Positions 54,039 through 63,043 of a stretch of 64,000 nt of DNA are shown piece after piece. Positions within the stretch are counted from its first letter, which is position 1; every line of letters begins with the position of its first letter. The DNA is from JALZVT01 sp039029135 (lineage in GTDB: Bacteria > Pseudomonadota > Gammaproteobacteria > Pseudomonadales > Azotimanducaceae), in the NCBI GenBank assembly GCA_039029135.1, contig JBCCGT010000014.1, positions 61,740 to 125,739 of the forward strand. Direction: 5' to 3'. Under the pieces are notes generated by a model. That model was given only the letters and a program-made list of their open reading frames with translations, did no database searches and was not told the origin of the DNA. The position numbers and the translations under genes were made by a program.

Positions 54039-55508
54039 TCAATCGAGCCGCAGGCGGTACTCGAGCTGAAAGCTGGGCTGCAGCGCAAGCGTCGCGCTGG
54101 CCAGCGAACCGTCAAGCTGCACCAGCACGGCGGCCACCTGCTCGTCATAGCCGTCGGTGGGCGTCGGGACGATCGGCGTGTCGGTGGCATCCAGGAAGGT
54201 GACGCTGTCGCCAAGATCCGCCAGTCCACCAAAGGTCATAGATAGGCCGCTGGCCACCGCACCGTCGGTAAAACGGATCGGCGAGCCGGCACCATCGAAA
54301 TCGTCGACGAACATGGTCTTTTCGGCCGGCACGTCCAGCCGCAGCACCAGGGAGTTCGAGTCGAACACCGCCGGTCCCTGATTCACCGCCAGCACCGTCA
54401 TGATCAGGTCCGCCTGTGGGATCGCCTTGGGGTTCGCGAGCCCGGTGATCGGATCGTCTTCTACGGCGAGCGACGAACTGAGCGCCAGATCGGGCGTCAG
54501 GGTCCCCAGCAGACACACATCGTCGACGTGCCAGAAGTCGAACGCGCCGGCGTTACCACCGGCCGTGCGGATTTCGAACTGAAAGCTCTCGTGCTGGGCG
54601 GCGGCCGTGGCGCTCAGATCGAAGCTGGGCGTAAAGATCTCCCCCGGCGTGCCGTTGCCTGCAAAGGTCTGCAGCACGACAGGCGTGCCCGTGTCGTCCA
54701 GATAGGACAGCACGAGGTCTTCGCCCGCGTCGGGATTTTCGCTGAAGCTGTCTGCGCCGCGCCGCACGTAGAGACTGATGCCAGAGAAGCCGAAAATCGT
54801 ATTGGTCGGCAGGGTGGCCAGAGAAACAACGCCGCCCTGCAGAAAGCCCGACAGGCTGGCGGACTGGAACGTGGCCGCAGACGTGCCGGCCGTACCGCCA
54901 CCGCTGGTGACGGTGAAGTTGTCGAGCCCCCCGTCGAAGTCATCGCACTCGCCGACGCTCATTCCCCCGCCGCCGACGCTCGCCCCGGTCTCGACGACCG
55001 CCACGTCGTCGACGTGCCAGAAGTCAAAGCCGCCACCGCTGCCGGCACTCTGACGCAACACGACCTGAAAGTTGCTGTGGAGGGCGGCGCTTGGAAGCTG
55101 GAAAGTGAGCTCGGCGATCTCGCCGGGCGTACCCGAGCCGAACTGAGTGGTCAGAACGCGCTCGACCCCGCCCGCATCCAGATAGCCAACTACGAGATTT
55201 TCCCCGGCATCGGGATCTTCGCTGAACGCGTCGTCGCCGCGACGTATCCACAGGGACAGTGTGGCGCCCGGTACCGTCAGATCGATGGTCGGGCTGGTCA
55301 CGGCCACCGCGAGTTCGGCGGTAAAGAGGGAATTCGTCGGCGAGTTGGCCGTGGCGGCGCTGACGCCGGCGATGCCCGTGCCGGCGGCTCCCCAGGGCGC
55401 GAGGGCCGCGCGCTCGAAGTCGTCCGTAAACAGGACATCACCGGGCGCCGCGCTGGCAACGCGGGCCCACAGGCAAAGGGTTAGCAGGATTAGCGGCCGC
55501 AGGCTCAT
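54039..55508 (-). CDS. secreted protein with two MAM-like repeats
   Basis: Exported protein of 489 residues with an N-terminal signal peptide (LLTLCLWARVASAAPG). Two tandem domains of about 150 residues carry the same landmarks: DDFE or DDFD, SLWIRRGDDAFSEDPDAGE or SLYVRRGADSFSENPDAGE, and GFDFWHVDD or AFDFWHVDD. A final region of about 130 residues follows. No transmembrane helix or anchor is seen at the C-terminus. The repeats look like carbohydrate- or protein-binding beta-sandwiches. It is convergent with nothing close on its 3' side and stands alone. Confidence 0.8.
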   Translation of the reverse strand: MSLRPLILLTLCLWARVASAAPGDVLFTDDFERAALAPWGAAGTGIAGVSAATANSPTNSLFTAELAVAVTSPTIDLTVPGATLSLWIRRGDDAFSEDPDAGENLVVGYLDAGGVERVLTTQFGSGTPGEIAELTFQLPSAALHSNFQVVLRQSAGSGGGFDFWHVDDVAVVETGASVGGGGMSVGECDDFDGGLDNFTVTSGGGTAGTSAATFQSASLSGFLQGGVVSLATLPTNTIFGFSGISLYVRRGADSFSENPDAGEDLVLSYLDDTGTPVVLQTFAGNGTPGEIFTPSFDLSATAAAQHESFQFEIRTAGGNAGAFDFWHVDDVCLLGTLTPDLALSSSLAVEDDPITGLANPKAIPQADLIMTVLAVNQGPAVFDSNSLVLRLDVPAEKTMFVDDFDGAGSPIRFTDGAVASGLSMTFGGLADLGDSVTFLDATDTPIVPTPTDGYDEQVAAVLVQLDGSLASATLALQPSFQLEYRLRLD

Positions 55509-55707
55509 GTCGGCTGTTTGACGCCATACAGAAATTCAGCGTCGACAGTCTAGCGGCGCGCGGTCCGACAAGGCCCCAGGCGGTTACCGAACTGAGAGCC
55601 GGGTCACAGCCCGAACCGAACCTGTGCCCGCAACCCAGCCCGCGGCCCCTGGGTGGCAAGCTCGACCCTGCATTGCGCGCGGCGCCGTTGTCTTGCAACG
55701 TCTTGCC

Positions 55708-56964
55708 ATGTCCCTGCGCCACCAACTGCTGCAGCGCTATCCCGCGTTCGCAGCACCGCTCTACCGCCGCTACTGGCTCGCGTCACTGGGCTCGGTGGGC
55801 GGCTGGCAGATCGCTAACATGGCGATGGGCTGGCAGGTGTTTGAACTCACCGCCTCTGAGCTGGATCTTGGGGTTCTCGGCGCGGCAACGGCGATCCCCG
55901 CGATCGCCATGACGCTTTTCGGCGGCGTCATCGCCGATCGCTTCGACAAACGCAGGGTCCTCCTGCTGACGACGGCAGGCAATCTCGCCGTGCTGGCGAG
56001 CCTGGCGCTGTGTGCTCTGGCGGGGGTACTAAACGTCTGGCTGCTGTGGAGTGCCGCCGCGCTCATCTCCGCCCTCAGCGGCATCGACTGGCCGGTGCGC
56101 CAGTCGTTTTTTCCGCATCTGATCGAGCGTTCGGCGCTGCCGAGCGCGGTCGCGCTGAACTCGGTGCTCTGGCAGGTCACTCGACTCGTGTTGCCGGCGT
56201 TCGGCGGCGTGCTGATAGCGCTGTTCGATCACTGGCTGCCCTACGCGCTCGCGAGTCTGGGCTATGCGCTCATGCTGCTGGTGGTCTGGCGCATGCGCCT
56301 CGAGCTGCCGGGCGATCGCAGCCTGTCACCGTGGCGGCAGACGGTGGAGGGCCTGCGGTTTATCGCGCAGCACCCGCTGTTTCGCACGCTCATGCTGATC
56401 TCCTACGCCACCATGCTGTTCGTCAGCGCGTACATGCAGCTGCTGCCGGCGTTCATTGCCGAGCTGGATGCCGGTGCAACCGGCTTCGGCATGCTGATGT
56501 CGCTGACGGGCGTCGGCTCGCTTGCGGGCACGTTGGCCATCGGCGCGGCGCGCATTGCGGACATCGATTCCAGCGCACCCCCTGCACACTACATGCGCTG
56601 GCTGCTCGGCGCCGCCGCCGCGGGCGCGCTGCTGCTGCTGGGGTTTGCAGCGGCGACCGCGCTCGGCAGCTTTGCGCTCGCGGCGCTGACCGCGCTGCTG
56701 GCCGCGAGCGCGACCTCCGTCTACCTGGTGCTCTCGACGACCGCGATGCAGGCCGCAGTGCCGGACACGCTGCGCGGCCGCGTCATGGGGATACACGGTA
56801 TTACCTACAGCCTGATGCCGCTCGGCGCGCTGTGGATGGGGGCCGTCGCAGAGTCCGCCGGCGCGCCGAGCGCCCTGACGCTATCGCTGGGCATCTATCT
56901 CGCGCTGCTCGCGATCCTCGCTCCGCCCGCGCTGCGCCTGCACGCCCCGATGCGCCCGGGCTGA
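55708..56964 (+). CDS. MFS transporter (MFS_3/EntS-like)
   Basis: Major-facilitator transporter of 418 residues with about 12 membrane helices. The opening LYRRYWLASLGSVGGWQIANMAMGWQVFELT and GVIADRFDKRRVLLLT loop 2-3 motif are typical of the EntS-like exporter group. I start at ATG 55708; the longer frame is shadow sequence. Its 3' end overlaps the convergent rhodanese gene by 84 bases. Likely exports a small compound, possibly a siderophore or toxin. Confidence 0.9.
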   Translation: MSLRHQLLQRYPAFAAPLYRRYWLASLGSVGGWQIANMAMGWQVFELTASELDLGVLGAATAIPAIAMTLFGGVIADRFDKRRVLLLTTAGNLAVLASLALCALAGVLNVWLLWSAAALISALSGIDWPVRQSFFPHLIERSALPSAVALNSVLWQVTRLVLPAFGGVLIALFDHWLPYALASLGYALMLLVVWRMRLELPGDRSLSPWRQTVEGLRFIAQHPLFRTLMLISYATMLFVSAYMQLLPAFIAELDAGATGFGMLMSLTGVGSLAGTLAIGAARIADIDSSAPPAHYMRWLLGAAAAGALLLLGFAAATALGSFALAALTALLAASATSVYLVLSTTAMQAAVPDTLRGRVMGIHGITYSLMPLGALWMGAVAESAGAPSALTLSLGIYLALLAILAPPALRLHAPMRPG

Positions 56965-57513
56965 TGTCGCCGCGCGGCGCTGCGCTTCGGGGCGCACGTA
57001 GCGCCGCCATAGCCAGCTATAGCTGTGCACGCGATGCGTAGCGCCGCGATCGTTGACCAGCGGCAGCCCGCGATTCGCCCAGTCGAACAGCGAGCCGAGC
57101 AGATTGCTGACCCGCGCTTCGGGATGCCGCCGCCCTATCTCTCGAGCGGCGGCCGCCGAGCGATAGCCCACCGAGCAGTAGAGCAAGAGCGGTCGATCGG
57201 CGTGCTGTTCAACCAGCGCGTCGAGGGTCGCCGCATCGGGCGCGTGCAGCGCACCCGGCAGGCGGCTGCGTCGGTACTCGGCCGTGGTGCGCACGTCGAT
57301 CAGCAGGGCGTCGGCGGTGTGCGCCGCCTCGGCGGCGAGATACTCCGCAACGGTCAGGTGCGCGACGTCCGGGTACTCCGCGACGATCTCTGCTTCAATG
57401 TCGGCCGTGAGGCGGCGTTCGGTATCGGCGGCGGCGCACGGCGCGAGGGCACAAAACAACCGCAACGCGGCCGCGCGAACCACGGGGAACCCAAAAGGTC
57501 GATCAGCAGTCAT
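56881..57513 (-). CDS. rhodanese-like domain protein, exported
   Basis: Single-domain rhodanese protein of 210 residues. A signal-like hydrophobic N-terminus (ALRLFCALAPCAAADT) is followed by LTVAEYLA, LLIDVRTTAEYRRSRLPGALH and the catalytic loop LLYCSVGYRSA with the Cys nucleophile. The C-terminal 60 residues are Arg-rich. The last 84 bases overlap the 3' end of the convergent MFS gene. It probably transfers sulfur or acts in redox sensing in the periplasm. Start as given; a shorter start is possible. Confidence 0.82.
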   Translation of the reverse strand: MTADRPFGFPVVRAAALRLFCALAPCAAADTERRLTADIEAEIVAEYPDVAHLTVAEYLAAEAAHTADALLIDVRTTAEYRRSRLPGALHAPDAATLDALVEQHADRPLLLYCSVGYRSAAAAREIGRRHPEARVSNLLGSLFDWANRGLPLVNDRGATHRVHSYSWLWRRYVRPEAQRRAATSARAHRGVQAQRGRSEDREQREIDAQR

Positions 57514-57595
57514 AGTTCAACAAGCCGCAGCGGCGCCTTGATCGGGGACATCGCGCGCGGTACAGAGTCGTCCAGCTCATACACTCGAATCAGAC

Positions 57596-58051
57596 ATGCG
57601 AGGGGCTATCGTGTTCCAACACTATCGATCTATTCTTCTCGGAACCCTTCTCGGGATGAGCCTAGCCCTGTTTGCCGGCGACGCGCTCGCATCGGGCGGC
57701 TACGGCGGCCCCCTCCCCGAGCGCTCGGGCTCGGTACCGCATCGCGAGGTCGACCGCGTCTACGAATTCGGCAAGGCACTGTATCAGGGGCGCGGCGGCG
57801 CACAGAAGACGGCGTACTGCGTGAAGGCGCCGGAGGCCGAAGGCTCGGACAGCGACAAGGTGAAGCGCATCGGCCGCCGCTCGCTGCGCGCCTGGCGTGG
57901 CTCCGATCAGAACCGCTTCGCAAACGCGCTGGTCGACTGCGCCGCACCCGACCAGCTCGCGCTGCGCAGCGTGGACGAACAGCAGATTCCGTTCGTGCTG
58001 TATTACCTGAACAAGCGCTACAAGCTGGATCTGACCGCGGGCGGCGAATAG
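57596..58051 (+). CDS. exported protein of unknown function
   Basis: Protein of 151 residues with a signal peptide (ILLGTLLGMSLALFAGDALA, cleavage near ALASGG) and a short mature part. It has a Cys in TAYCVKAP and one in LVDCAAPD that could pair, and a C-terminal IPFVLYYLNKRYKLDL. No family was recognised. Its 3' end overlaps the glycosyltransferase on the opposite strand by 34 bases. It looks like a small periplasmic or cell-surface protein. Confidence 0.75.
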   Translation: MRGAIVFQHYRSILLGTLLGMSLALFAGDALASGGYGGPLPERSGSVPHREVDRVYEFGKALYQGRGGAQKTAYCVKAPEAEGSDSDKVKRIGRRSLRAWRGSDQNRFANALVDCAAPDQLALRSVDEQQIPFVLYYLNKRYKLDLTAGGE

Positions 58052-59364
58052 CGCGCCCTCCGCCGGTCCAGCCACAGACCAACACCCACGAGCGCGAGCT
58101 GCGCGACGAGCAGCCAGCCGGGCACCGCGTACAGGTACTCGGCCGGCGCCTGCAAGGGAAACTCGCCCGTATTGATCGGCGCGCCGTAAGACAGCAGCAC
58201 CGCCGCGGCCGCGATCCAGGGCGTCGCCGCCGGGCGCAGCACGGCCAGCGGCAGCCACCACACCAGATACCAGGGATTGAGCACGGGTGTGACGAGCCAG
58301 AACAATCCCATAAGCCACAGCAGCGCGGGCACCGGCTGCCGCTCGGGTTCACGCCACTGGCGCCACAGCGCGGCGGCCCAGATCGCCGCATAGGCGGTGA
58401 GCAGCCCCCGCGCCGTCAGGGTCGCGGGCAGACCCAGCCATGCGCCTAGCCGATGCAGCGGCGCGTTGAAGGTCCAGCCCTGCGCCATCGCCTCCAAGCC
58501 GCCGGGCAGCCAGACGGCAACGGGACTGCTGGCCGGGGCGAAACACAGCGTCAGGCCGAGCAGCGTCGCCAGACACCAGGGCCAGGCGCGCGGGCGTCGC
58601 AGCAGCAGGAAGGGCGCGAACAGCAGGGCAAAAGGCTTGATGCCGAGCGCGAGCCCGACGCTGACACCTAGCGCGGCGGGGCGTCCCCGGTCGTATGCCC
58701 ACAGGCCGATCACGAGGCACGCCGCCCCGAGCACATCCGGATGTGCCGTCGTCGCAAACTCCTTGAGCAGCAGCGGACACAGCGCCCACCACCAGCAGGC
58801 GCGCCCGGGCGCCAGCAGCCACAGCAGGCGCAGGACCGCGAGATCGGCCAGCAGCGCCGCCAACTTGAGCGGCCACAGCGCCCAGGGGGCCAGCACATTC
58901 GAGCCAGCAAACAAAAGCTGCAGCGTCGGGCCATAGACGGTCGGCAGCTCGGGGTGATTGATGCCGTCCAGCACGGCCGCGGCCGGGTCCGCGGCTGCAT
59001 CACGGGCGACGACGTCGAACGCATCGGCCGGCGCCATACCGTAGGGCGTGCCGACGGCCAGGGTCTGAGCGCCGTCCCAGAGATAGCGGAAGAAATCGTC
59101 CTCCAGGACCGGGTAGGTCGCGAAGGCCAGCAGTCGCAGCACGACCGCCCAGCCGAACAGCAGCGGCCAATCGATCTCCGCGTCCGGACGGGTTGCCAGC
59201 GCGAGCGCGGCGACGGCGAGGAGCGCGCCGCCATACACCACAGCCGCATCGATGAGCGTCGCATCCGCATAGGTTCGAGATACGATCGCGAGATAGACGT
59301 ACAGCAGCGCGGACGCAGACGCGGCCGCGCTAAAGGCAAAACTATTCTTTGACCGCGCAGTCAT
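58018..59364 (-). CDS. integral-membrane glycosyltransferase (GT87/mannosyltransferase-like)
   Basis: Protein of 448 residues with about ten hydrophobic segments and an acidic loop EDDFFRYLWDGAQ after the first ones; such an acidic motif is typical of GT-C glycosyltransferases that use polyprenyl-phosphate sugars. It starts with ATG at 59364, divergent from a GT2 enzyme whose ATG is 7 bases away. Together they may make and use a polyprenyl-phosphate sugar. The 3' end overlaps a small exported protein. Acceptor unknown. Confidence 0.83.
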   Translation of the reverse strand: MTARSKNSFAFSAAASASALLYVYLAIVSRTYADATLIDAAVVYGGALLAVAALALATRPDAEIDWPLLFGWAVVLRLLAFATYPVLEDDFFRYLWDGAQTLAVGTPYGMAPADAFDVVARDAAADPAAAVLDGINHPELPTVYGPTLQLLFAGSNVLAPWALWPLKLAALLADLAVLRLLWLLAPGRACWWWALCPLLLKEFATTAHPDVLGAACLVIGLWAYDRGRPAALGVSVGLALGIKPFALLFAPFLLLRRPRAWPWCLATLLGLTLCFAPASSPVAVWLPGGLEAMAQGWTFNAPLHRLGAWLGLPATLTARGLLTAYAAIWAAALWRQWREPERQPVPALLWLMGLFWLVTPVLNPWYLVWWLPLAVLRPAATPWIAAAAVLLSYGAPINTGEFPLQAPAEYLYAVPGWLLVAQLALVGVGLWLDRRRARYSPPAVRSSL

Positions 59365-59374
59365 AGGCCCTATG
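59362..59374. promoter_or_regulatory. palindrome containing both divergent start codons
   Basis: CATAGG and CCTATG flank a central C. The left arm begins with the minus-strand ATG of the membrane glycosyltransferase (as CAT) and the right arm ends with the plus-strand ATG of the GT2 gene, with only 7 bases between the starts. Each promoter must lie in the other gene unless transcripts are leaderless. Confidence 0.7.
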
Positions 59375-60166
59375 TATCACGGAGCAACCATCGGCGTCGC
59401 AATCCCCGCCCTCAACGAGGCGCAGAGCATCGGCGTCGTCGTTGCGCGGCTGCGACGGACTCCTGTAGACCGCATCGTCGTCTGCAACAACGCCTCAACG
59501 GATGACACCGCGGCGGTGGCGATCGCGGCCGGCGCGGTGGTCGTCGACGAGCCCCGCAAGGGCTACGGGGCCGCCTGTCAGCGGGCGATCGCGGCGCTCA
59601 CGGACTGCGACTGCATCGTCTTCATGGACGGCGACAACGCGATGAATCCAGACGAGCTCACCGCCCTGCTGGACGCCTGGCGCGGCGGCGCGGATCTGGT
59701 GATCGGCAGCCGCGCGCTGGGCGTCGCGGAGCGCGGTTCGATGACGGCTCTGCAGCGTGCCGGCAACTGGTTCGCCGGACAGGTGCTGACGCGCGCGTTC
59801 CACACCCGCGTCACCGATCTGGGTCCGTTCCGGGCGATAGCGCCGGCGACGCTCGCCGCACTTGGCGTGCGCGAGCCGACGTTTGGTTGGACCGTGGAGA
59901 TGCAGGCCAACGCGCTCGAGGCGGGACTGCGGGTGGTTGAGGTACCCGTGAGCAACGCGCTGCGCATCGGGGAGTCCAAGGTCAGTGGGACCTGGCGCGG
60001 TCGCATCGGGGCCAGCATCGGCATTCTAGGCGTGCTCGCGCGGACGGTACTGCGGATCCGCAGACGCCGCAGCGCGCGCAGAAATCAACGTCGGTACCGC
60101 GGCAGCGCGCCGGGCTGGGGGCGCGAACGCACTACAGCGGCGGACGCTATCGACACGCGGACCTGA
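59372..60166 (+). CDS. family 2 glycosyltransferase
   Basis: GT-A fold inverting glycosyltransferase of 264 residues. VAIPALNEAQSIG is the canonical N-terminus, VVCNNASTDDTA binds the nucleotide, and FMDGDNAMNPDEL contains the DxD-like metal site. It resembles dolichyl-phosphate mannose/glucose synthase-type enzymes that charge a polyprenyl phosphate, fitting its divergent GT-C-type neighbour. A long Arg-rich tail (RIRRRRSARRNQRRYRG) ends it. The ATG lacks a strong ribosome site. Confidence 0.9.
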   Translation: MYHGATIGVAIPALNEAQSIGVVVARLRRTPVDRIVVCNNASTDDTAAVAIAAGAVVVDEPRKGYGAACQRAIAALTDCDCIVFMDGDNAMNPDELTALLDAWRGGADLVIGSRALGVAERGSMTALQRAGNWFAGQVLTRAFHTRVTDLGPFRAIAPATLAALGVREPTFGWTVEMQANALEAGLRVVEVPVSNALRIGESKVSGTWRGRIGASIGILGVLARTVLRIRRRRSARRNQRRYRGSAPGWGRERTTAADAIDTRT

Positions 60167-60169
60167 GCG

Positions 60170-61324
60170 TCACAGCGCAAGCACGCGCTTCGCGATGATG
60201 TTCTTCTGAATCTCGTTCGCGCCGCCATAGATCGACTGCGCGCGCGCACCCAGATAGTCCGCCGTGGCCTTGGCGGCAGGCTGCGGGTCGCTGGCGGAGA
60301 AGCCAAGCGCAGCCGCGTGGCCATGCATGACCATCGCCACTTCCGTGATGTCCTGGGCCATTTCCGTGGCCAGAATCTTGAGGATGGACGACTCGTCCCC
60401 GGGCGAATCGCCGTCCGCCACAGATGCCAGCGTTCTCAGCACGGTCAGATCCAGCGCGTCCAGCCGCGCGTGCAGCTCGTTCACCCGTCGATGGAACCAC
60501 GGGTCCGCCTGCAGGACGGGGTCAGCCGCAACAAACGCATCGATCGCGGCCATCTGCATGCGCTTGCCCGCGACGTGCGCGTAGGACGTGCGCTCGTTTC
60601 CCAGCAGAAAGTTCGCGTAGTGCCAGCCGGCGCCCTCGTCGCCGATGCGATTGTCGATCGGTATCTCGACGTCGTCGAAGGTCACCCGGTTCAGCGAGTG
60701 GCGACCATCGATCGTGATGATCGGATGCACCTCGATACCCGGCGCGTCCATCGGCGTGCACAGAAAGGTGATGCCCTTTTGTTTTCGGTCCTCCGTCGAG
60801 GTTCTGACCAGCAGAAAGATCCAGTCGGCGTGCTGCGCGAGGCTGGTCCAGATCTTAGTGCCCGTGACCCGATAGCTGTCGCCGTCGCGCACGGCCTGCA
60901 TCTTCAGCGAGGCGAGATCGGAGCCGGACTCGGGCTCCGAATAGCCCTGCGCCCAGAAGGTCGTGCTCTCCTGCACGCCGGGCAACCAGCGTCGTTTTTG
61001 CTCGTCGGTGCCGAACGCACAGATGACCGGGCCGACGTAGATCACGCCCATCGGCACCGGGCTGATCGCACCGGCGGCCTCAAGTTCCTGGTCGAAGATG
61101 TACTTCTGGTTCGGCGTCCACCCGGGACCGCCGTACTGTTCGGGCCAGTTGACGCACAGCCAGCCCTGATCCGCCAAGGCCCGCTCGGCGCGCTGATAGT
61201 CGTCTTTCGCAAGCGGCACGCCGCTCGCGGCTTTGCGCAGCAGATCCTGCGGATACGCAGTCGTGAAGAATGCTCGAACCTGCTCTTGGAAGCTCAGGTC
61301 TTCTGCCTTGAAACTCATATCCAT
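60170..61324 (-). CDS. acyl-CoA dehydrogenase
   Basis: FAD-dependent acyl-CoA dehydrogenase of 384 residues. The signatures are QGYSEPESGSDLASL (FAD-binding), TGTKIWTSLAQHADWIF and the C-terminal QSIYGGANEIQKNIIAKRVLAL-like block (positions near the end). It catalyses the first alpha,beta-dehydrogenation of a CoA ester with an electron-transfer flavoprotein partner. Start may be ATG at 61324 or at 61318. It is convergent with the GT2 gene and stands alone. Chain length or ring substrate not known. Confidence 0.93.
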   Translation of the reverse strand: MDMSFKAEDLSFQEQVRAFFTTAYPQDLLRKAASGVPLAKDDYQRAERALADQGWLCVNWPEQYGGPGWTPNQKYIFDQELEAAGAISPVPMGVIYVGPVICAFGTDEQKRRWLPGVQESTTFWAQGYSEPESGSDLASLKMQAVRDGDSYRVTGTKIWTSLAQHADWIFLLVRTSTEDRKQKGITFLCTPMDAPGIEVHPIITIDGRHSLNRVTFDDVEIPIDNRIGDEGAGWHYANFLLGNERTSYAHVAGKRMQMAAIDAFVAADPVLQADPWFHRRVNELHARLDALDLTVLRTLASVADGDSPGDESSILKILATEMAQDITEVAMVMHGHAAALGFSASDPQPAAKATADYLGARAQSIYGGANEIQKNIIAKRVLAL

Positions 61325-61444
61325 CGTCGGCGCGGCCTCTTGTTTGGCTGTTAAGCACGCAGAACCCTGCGCGGCTTGGCAACCACGCGAAGGTACAGGC
61401 GTCGGTGGCGGGAATCGAGCGCAGCAGCGAAGCCGACGGGCCGT

Positions 61445-61795
61445 TCATGGCGCCAGCCAGCGAGCGTATGGGTAGCTGTTAATCGCAGCAGCAGCCGCCA
61501 GCGCGCCGCCGAGCAACCAGGGCTCATCGCCCCTGCACGGCAGCCACGACCAGACGTAGTGCGGCAGAAAGTCACCGCTGTAAGCTGTGCGACCCGCGCG
61601 CCGCAGCAGCGCCTGCTCGGCCTTGGTCAGCGGGCAGGGCGCGCCAAGAATCGAAATGACGATGGCGTAGACAAGCGCGAGGCAGTGCGCCCAGAACAGC
61701 GGCTGCCAAAACAGCCCCAGCCAGCCGCCGACAAACAGGAAGGCCAGAAACGCAAAGTGCAGAAACATGAGTGTGCGGGACGCGACGAGCCACAT
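61445..61795 (-). CDS. DUF2784 family membrane protein
   Basis: Small membrane protein of 116 residues with the DUF2784 pattern: FLHFAFLAFLFVGGWLGL, FWAHCLALVYAIVISILGAPCPLT, and a C-terminal hydrophobic segment. The CPLTKAEQ motif is conserved in the family. No function is established. It faces the MBL-hydrolase gene across about 180 bases. Confidence 0.87.
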   Translation of the reverse strand: MWLVASRTLMFLHFAFLAFLFVGGWLGLFWQPLFWAHCLALVYAIVISILGAPCPLTKAEQALLRRAGRTAYSGDFLPHYVWSWLPCRGDEPWLLGGALAAAAAINSYPYARWLAP

Positions 61796-61972
61796 GGGAT
61801 GTCAGGATTGCTGAAGCCGGCCCAACCGCTGTGGACCCTGCGGATTAATCAGTCTATCGAACCCGCCCGACAACAACCGCCCTGGCACAGATTGCATCTT
61901 CAATTTAACGTCTGCCTCACCCGCCGTTTCTGAAGATCGGCGTTTTCCGCCGCCACCCTCAAGCGCAGAACC

Positions 61973-63043
61973 ATGAGTCGAACCGCAACGCTGTTCTTTT
62001 TGCTCGCCGCGCTGCTCCCGCAGTCACAGGGCGCCGCGGCAAACGATGGGAGTTCCACCGTGGCCGCAGAACAGAAAAAACCGCCTCATCACCAGGACAA
62101 CGGCACCTTCATCAACCCGCCCGGAAGCCCGGAACGCAGCCACGGCGCGGGCGAGATGCTGGGGTTCATGCTGAGGGTGCCCTTCGCGCGGCCTGGGCCC
62201 GTTCCCGACGGCCATAGCATCCGGCTCGACGCGCCGCCGCAAGCGCCGGATCCGGGTGCAGCCGCCGCAACCTGGCTGGGACACGCGTCTTTTTTGCTGC
62301 AGCTGCCCGGCCTGACCGTACTGACCGACCCCTATCTCACGGCGGCCGCCGGTCCGATGGGCATCGGGCCCCGGCGCTTCGTGCCGGCAGCGCTGGAACC
62401 AGAATCGCTGCCGCCGGTCGACGTCATCGTGGTAAGCCACAATCACTACGATCATCTCGACCTGGCGGCACTCAAACGCTATCCCCACAAGCGCGGCGTC
62501 CGGGTGATCGTGCCGCTGGGGCTGGGCCGCAAAATCAGTCGGCTGGGCTACGAGCAAGTCACGGAGCAGGACTGGTGGCAGAGCATCTCCGTGCGGGACG
62601 GGTTCAGCATCACAACCCTGCCGGCAGTGCACTTTTCCGGGCGTGGCCTGTTCGATCGCAACAGGACGCTCTGGGCCAGCTTCGCCATCGAGACGCCGCA
62701 GACCCGCGTCTGGTTCGGCGGTGACACGGGCTACGGCGAGGTCTTCAAGGAAATCGGCACACGCGCCGGTCCCTTCGACATGGCGCTGGTCCCGATCGGC
62801 GCGTACGCGCCGCGCAGCGTCATGCGCCCGGTGCACGTCAATCCAGAGGAAGCCGTGCAGATCCTCAACGACATCGGCGCCCGGCGAGCGATTGGCATGC
62901 ATTGGGGCACCATCATGCTGACCACGGAACCGGCGTTCGAGGCGCCGACGCGATTTCGCGCCGCCGCGGACGCACAGAACTTCGGCGCGGCGAACGCCTG
63001 GACGCTCGCGATCGGCGAGACGCGCGACTGGGCGCTGCGCTAG
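61973..63043 (+). CDS. exported MBL-fold metallo-hydrolase (NAPE-PLD/UlaG-like)
   Basis: Metallo-beta-lactamase-fold hydrolase of 356 residues with an N-terminal signal peptide (LFFLLAALLPQSQGAAAND). The zinc signature H-x-H-x-D-H is VSHNHYDHLDL, with ATWLGHASFLLQ and WFGGDTGYGEVF and GMHWGTIMLT as further ligand blocks. This set matches the phospholipase D-like/UlaG group acting on phosphoesters or lactones. It ends overlapping the convergent LysR gene by four bases. Periplasmic location is inferred. Confidence 0.9.
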   Translation: MSRTATLFFLLAALLPQSQGAAANDGSSTVAAEQKKPPHHQDNGTFINPPGSPERSHGAGEMLGFMLRVPFARPGPVPDGHSIRLDAPPQAPDPGAAAATWLGHASFLLQLPGLTVLTDPYLTAAAGPMGIGPRRFVPAALEPESLPPVDVIVVSHNHYDHLDLAALKRYPHKRGVRVIVPLGLGRKISRLGYEQVTEQDWWQSISVRDGFSITTLPAVHFSGRGLFDRNRTLWASFAIETPQTRVWFGGDTGYGEVFKEIGTRAGPFDMALVPIGAYAPRSVMRPVHVNPEEAVQILNDIGARRAIGMHWGTIMLTTEPAFEAPTRFRAAADAQNFGAANAWTLAIGETRDWALR

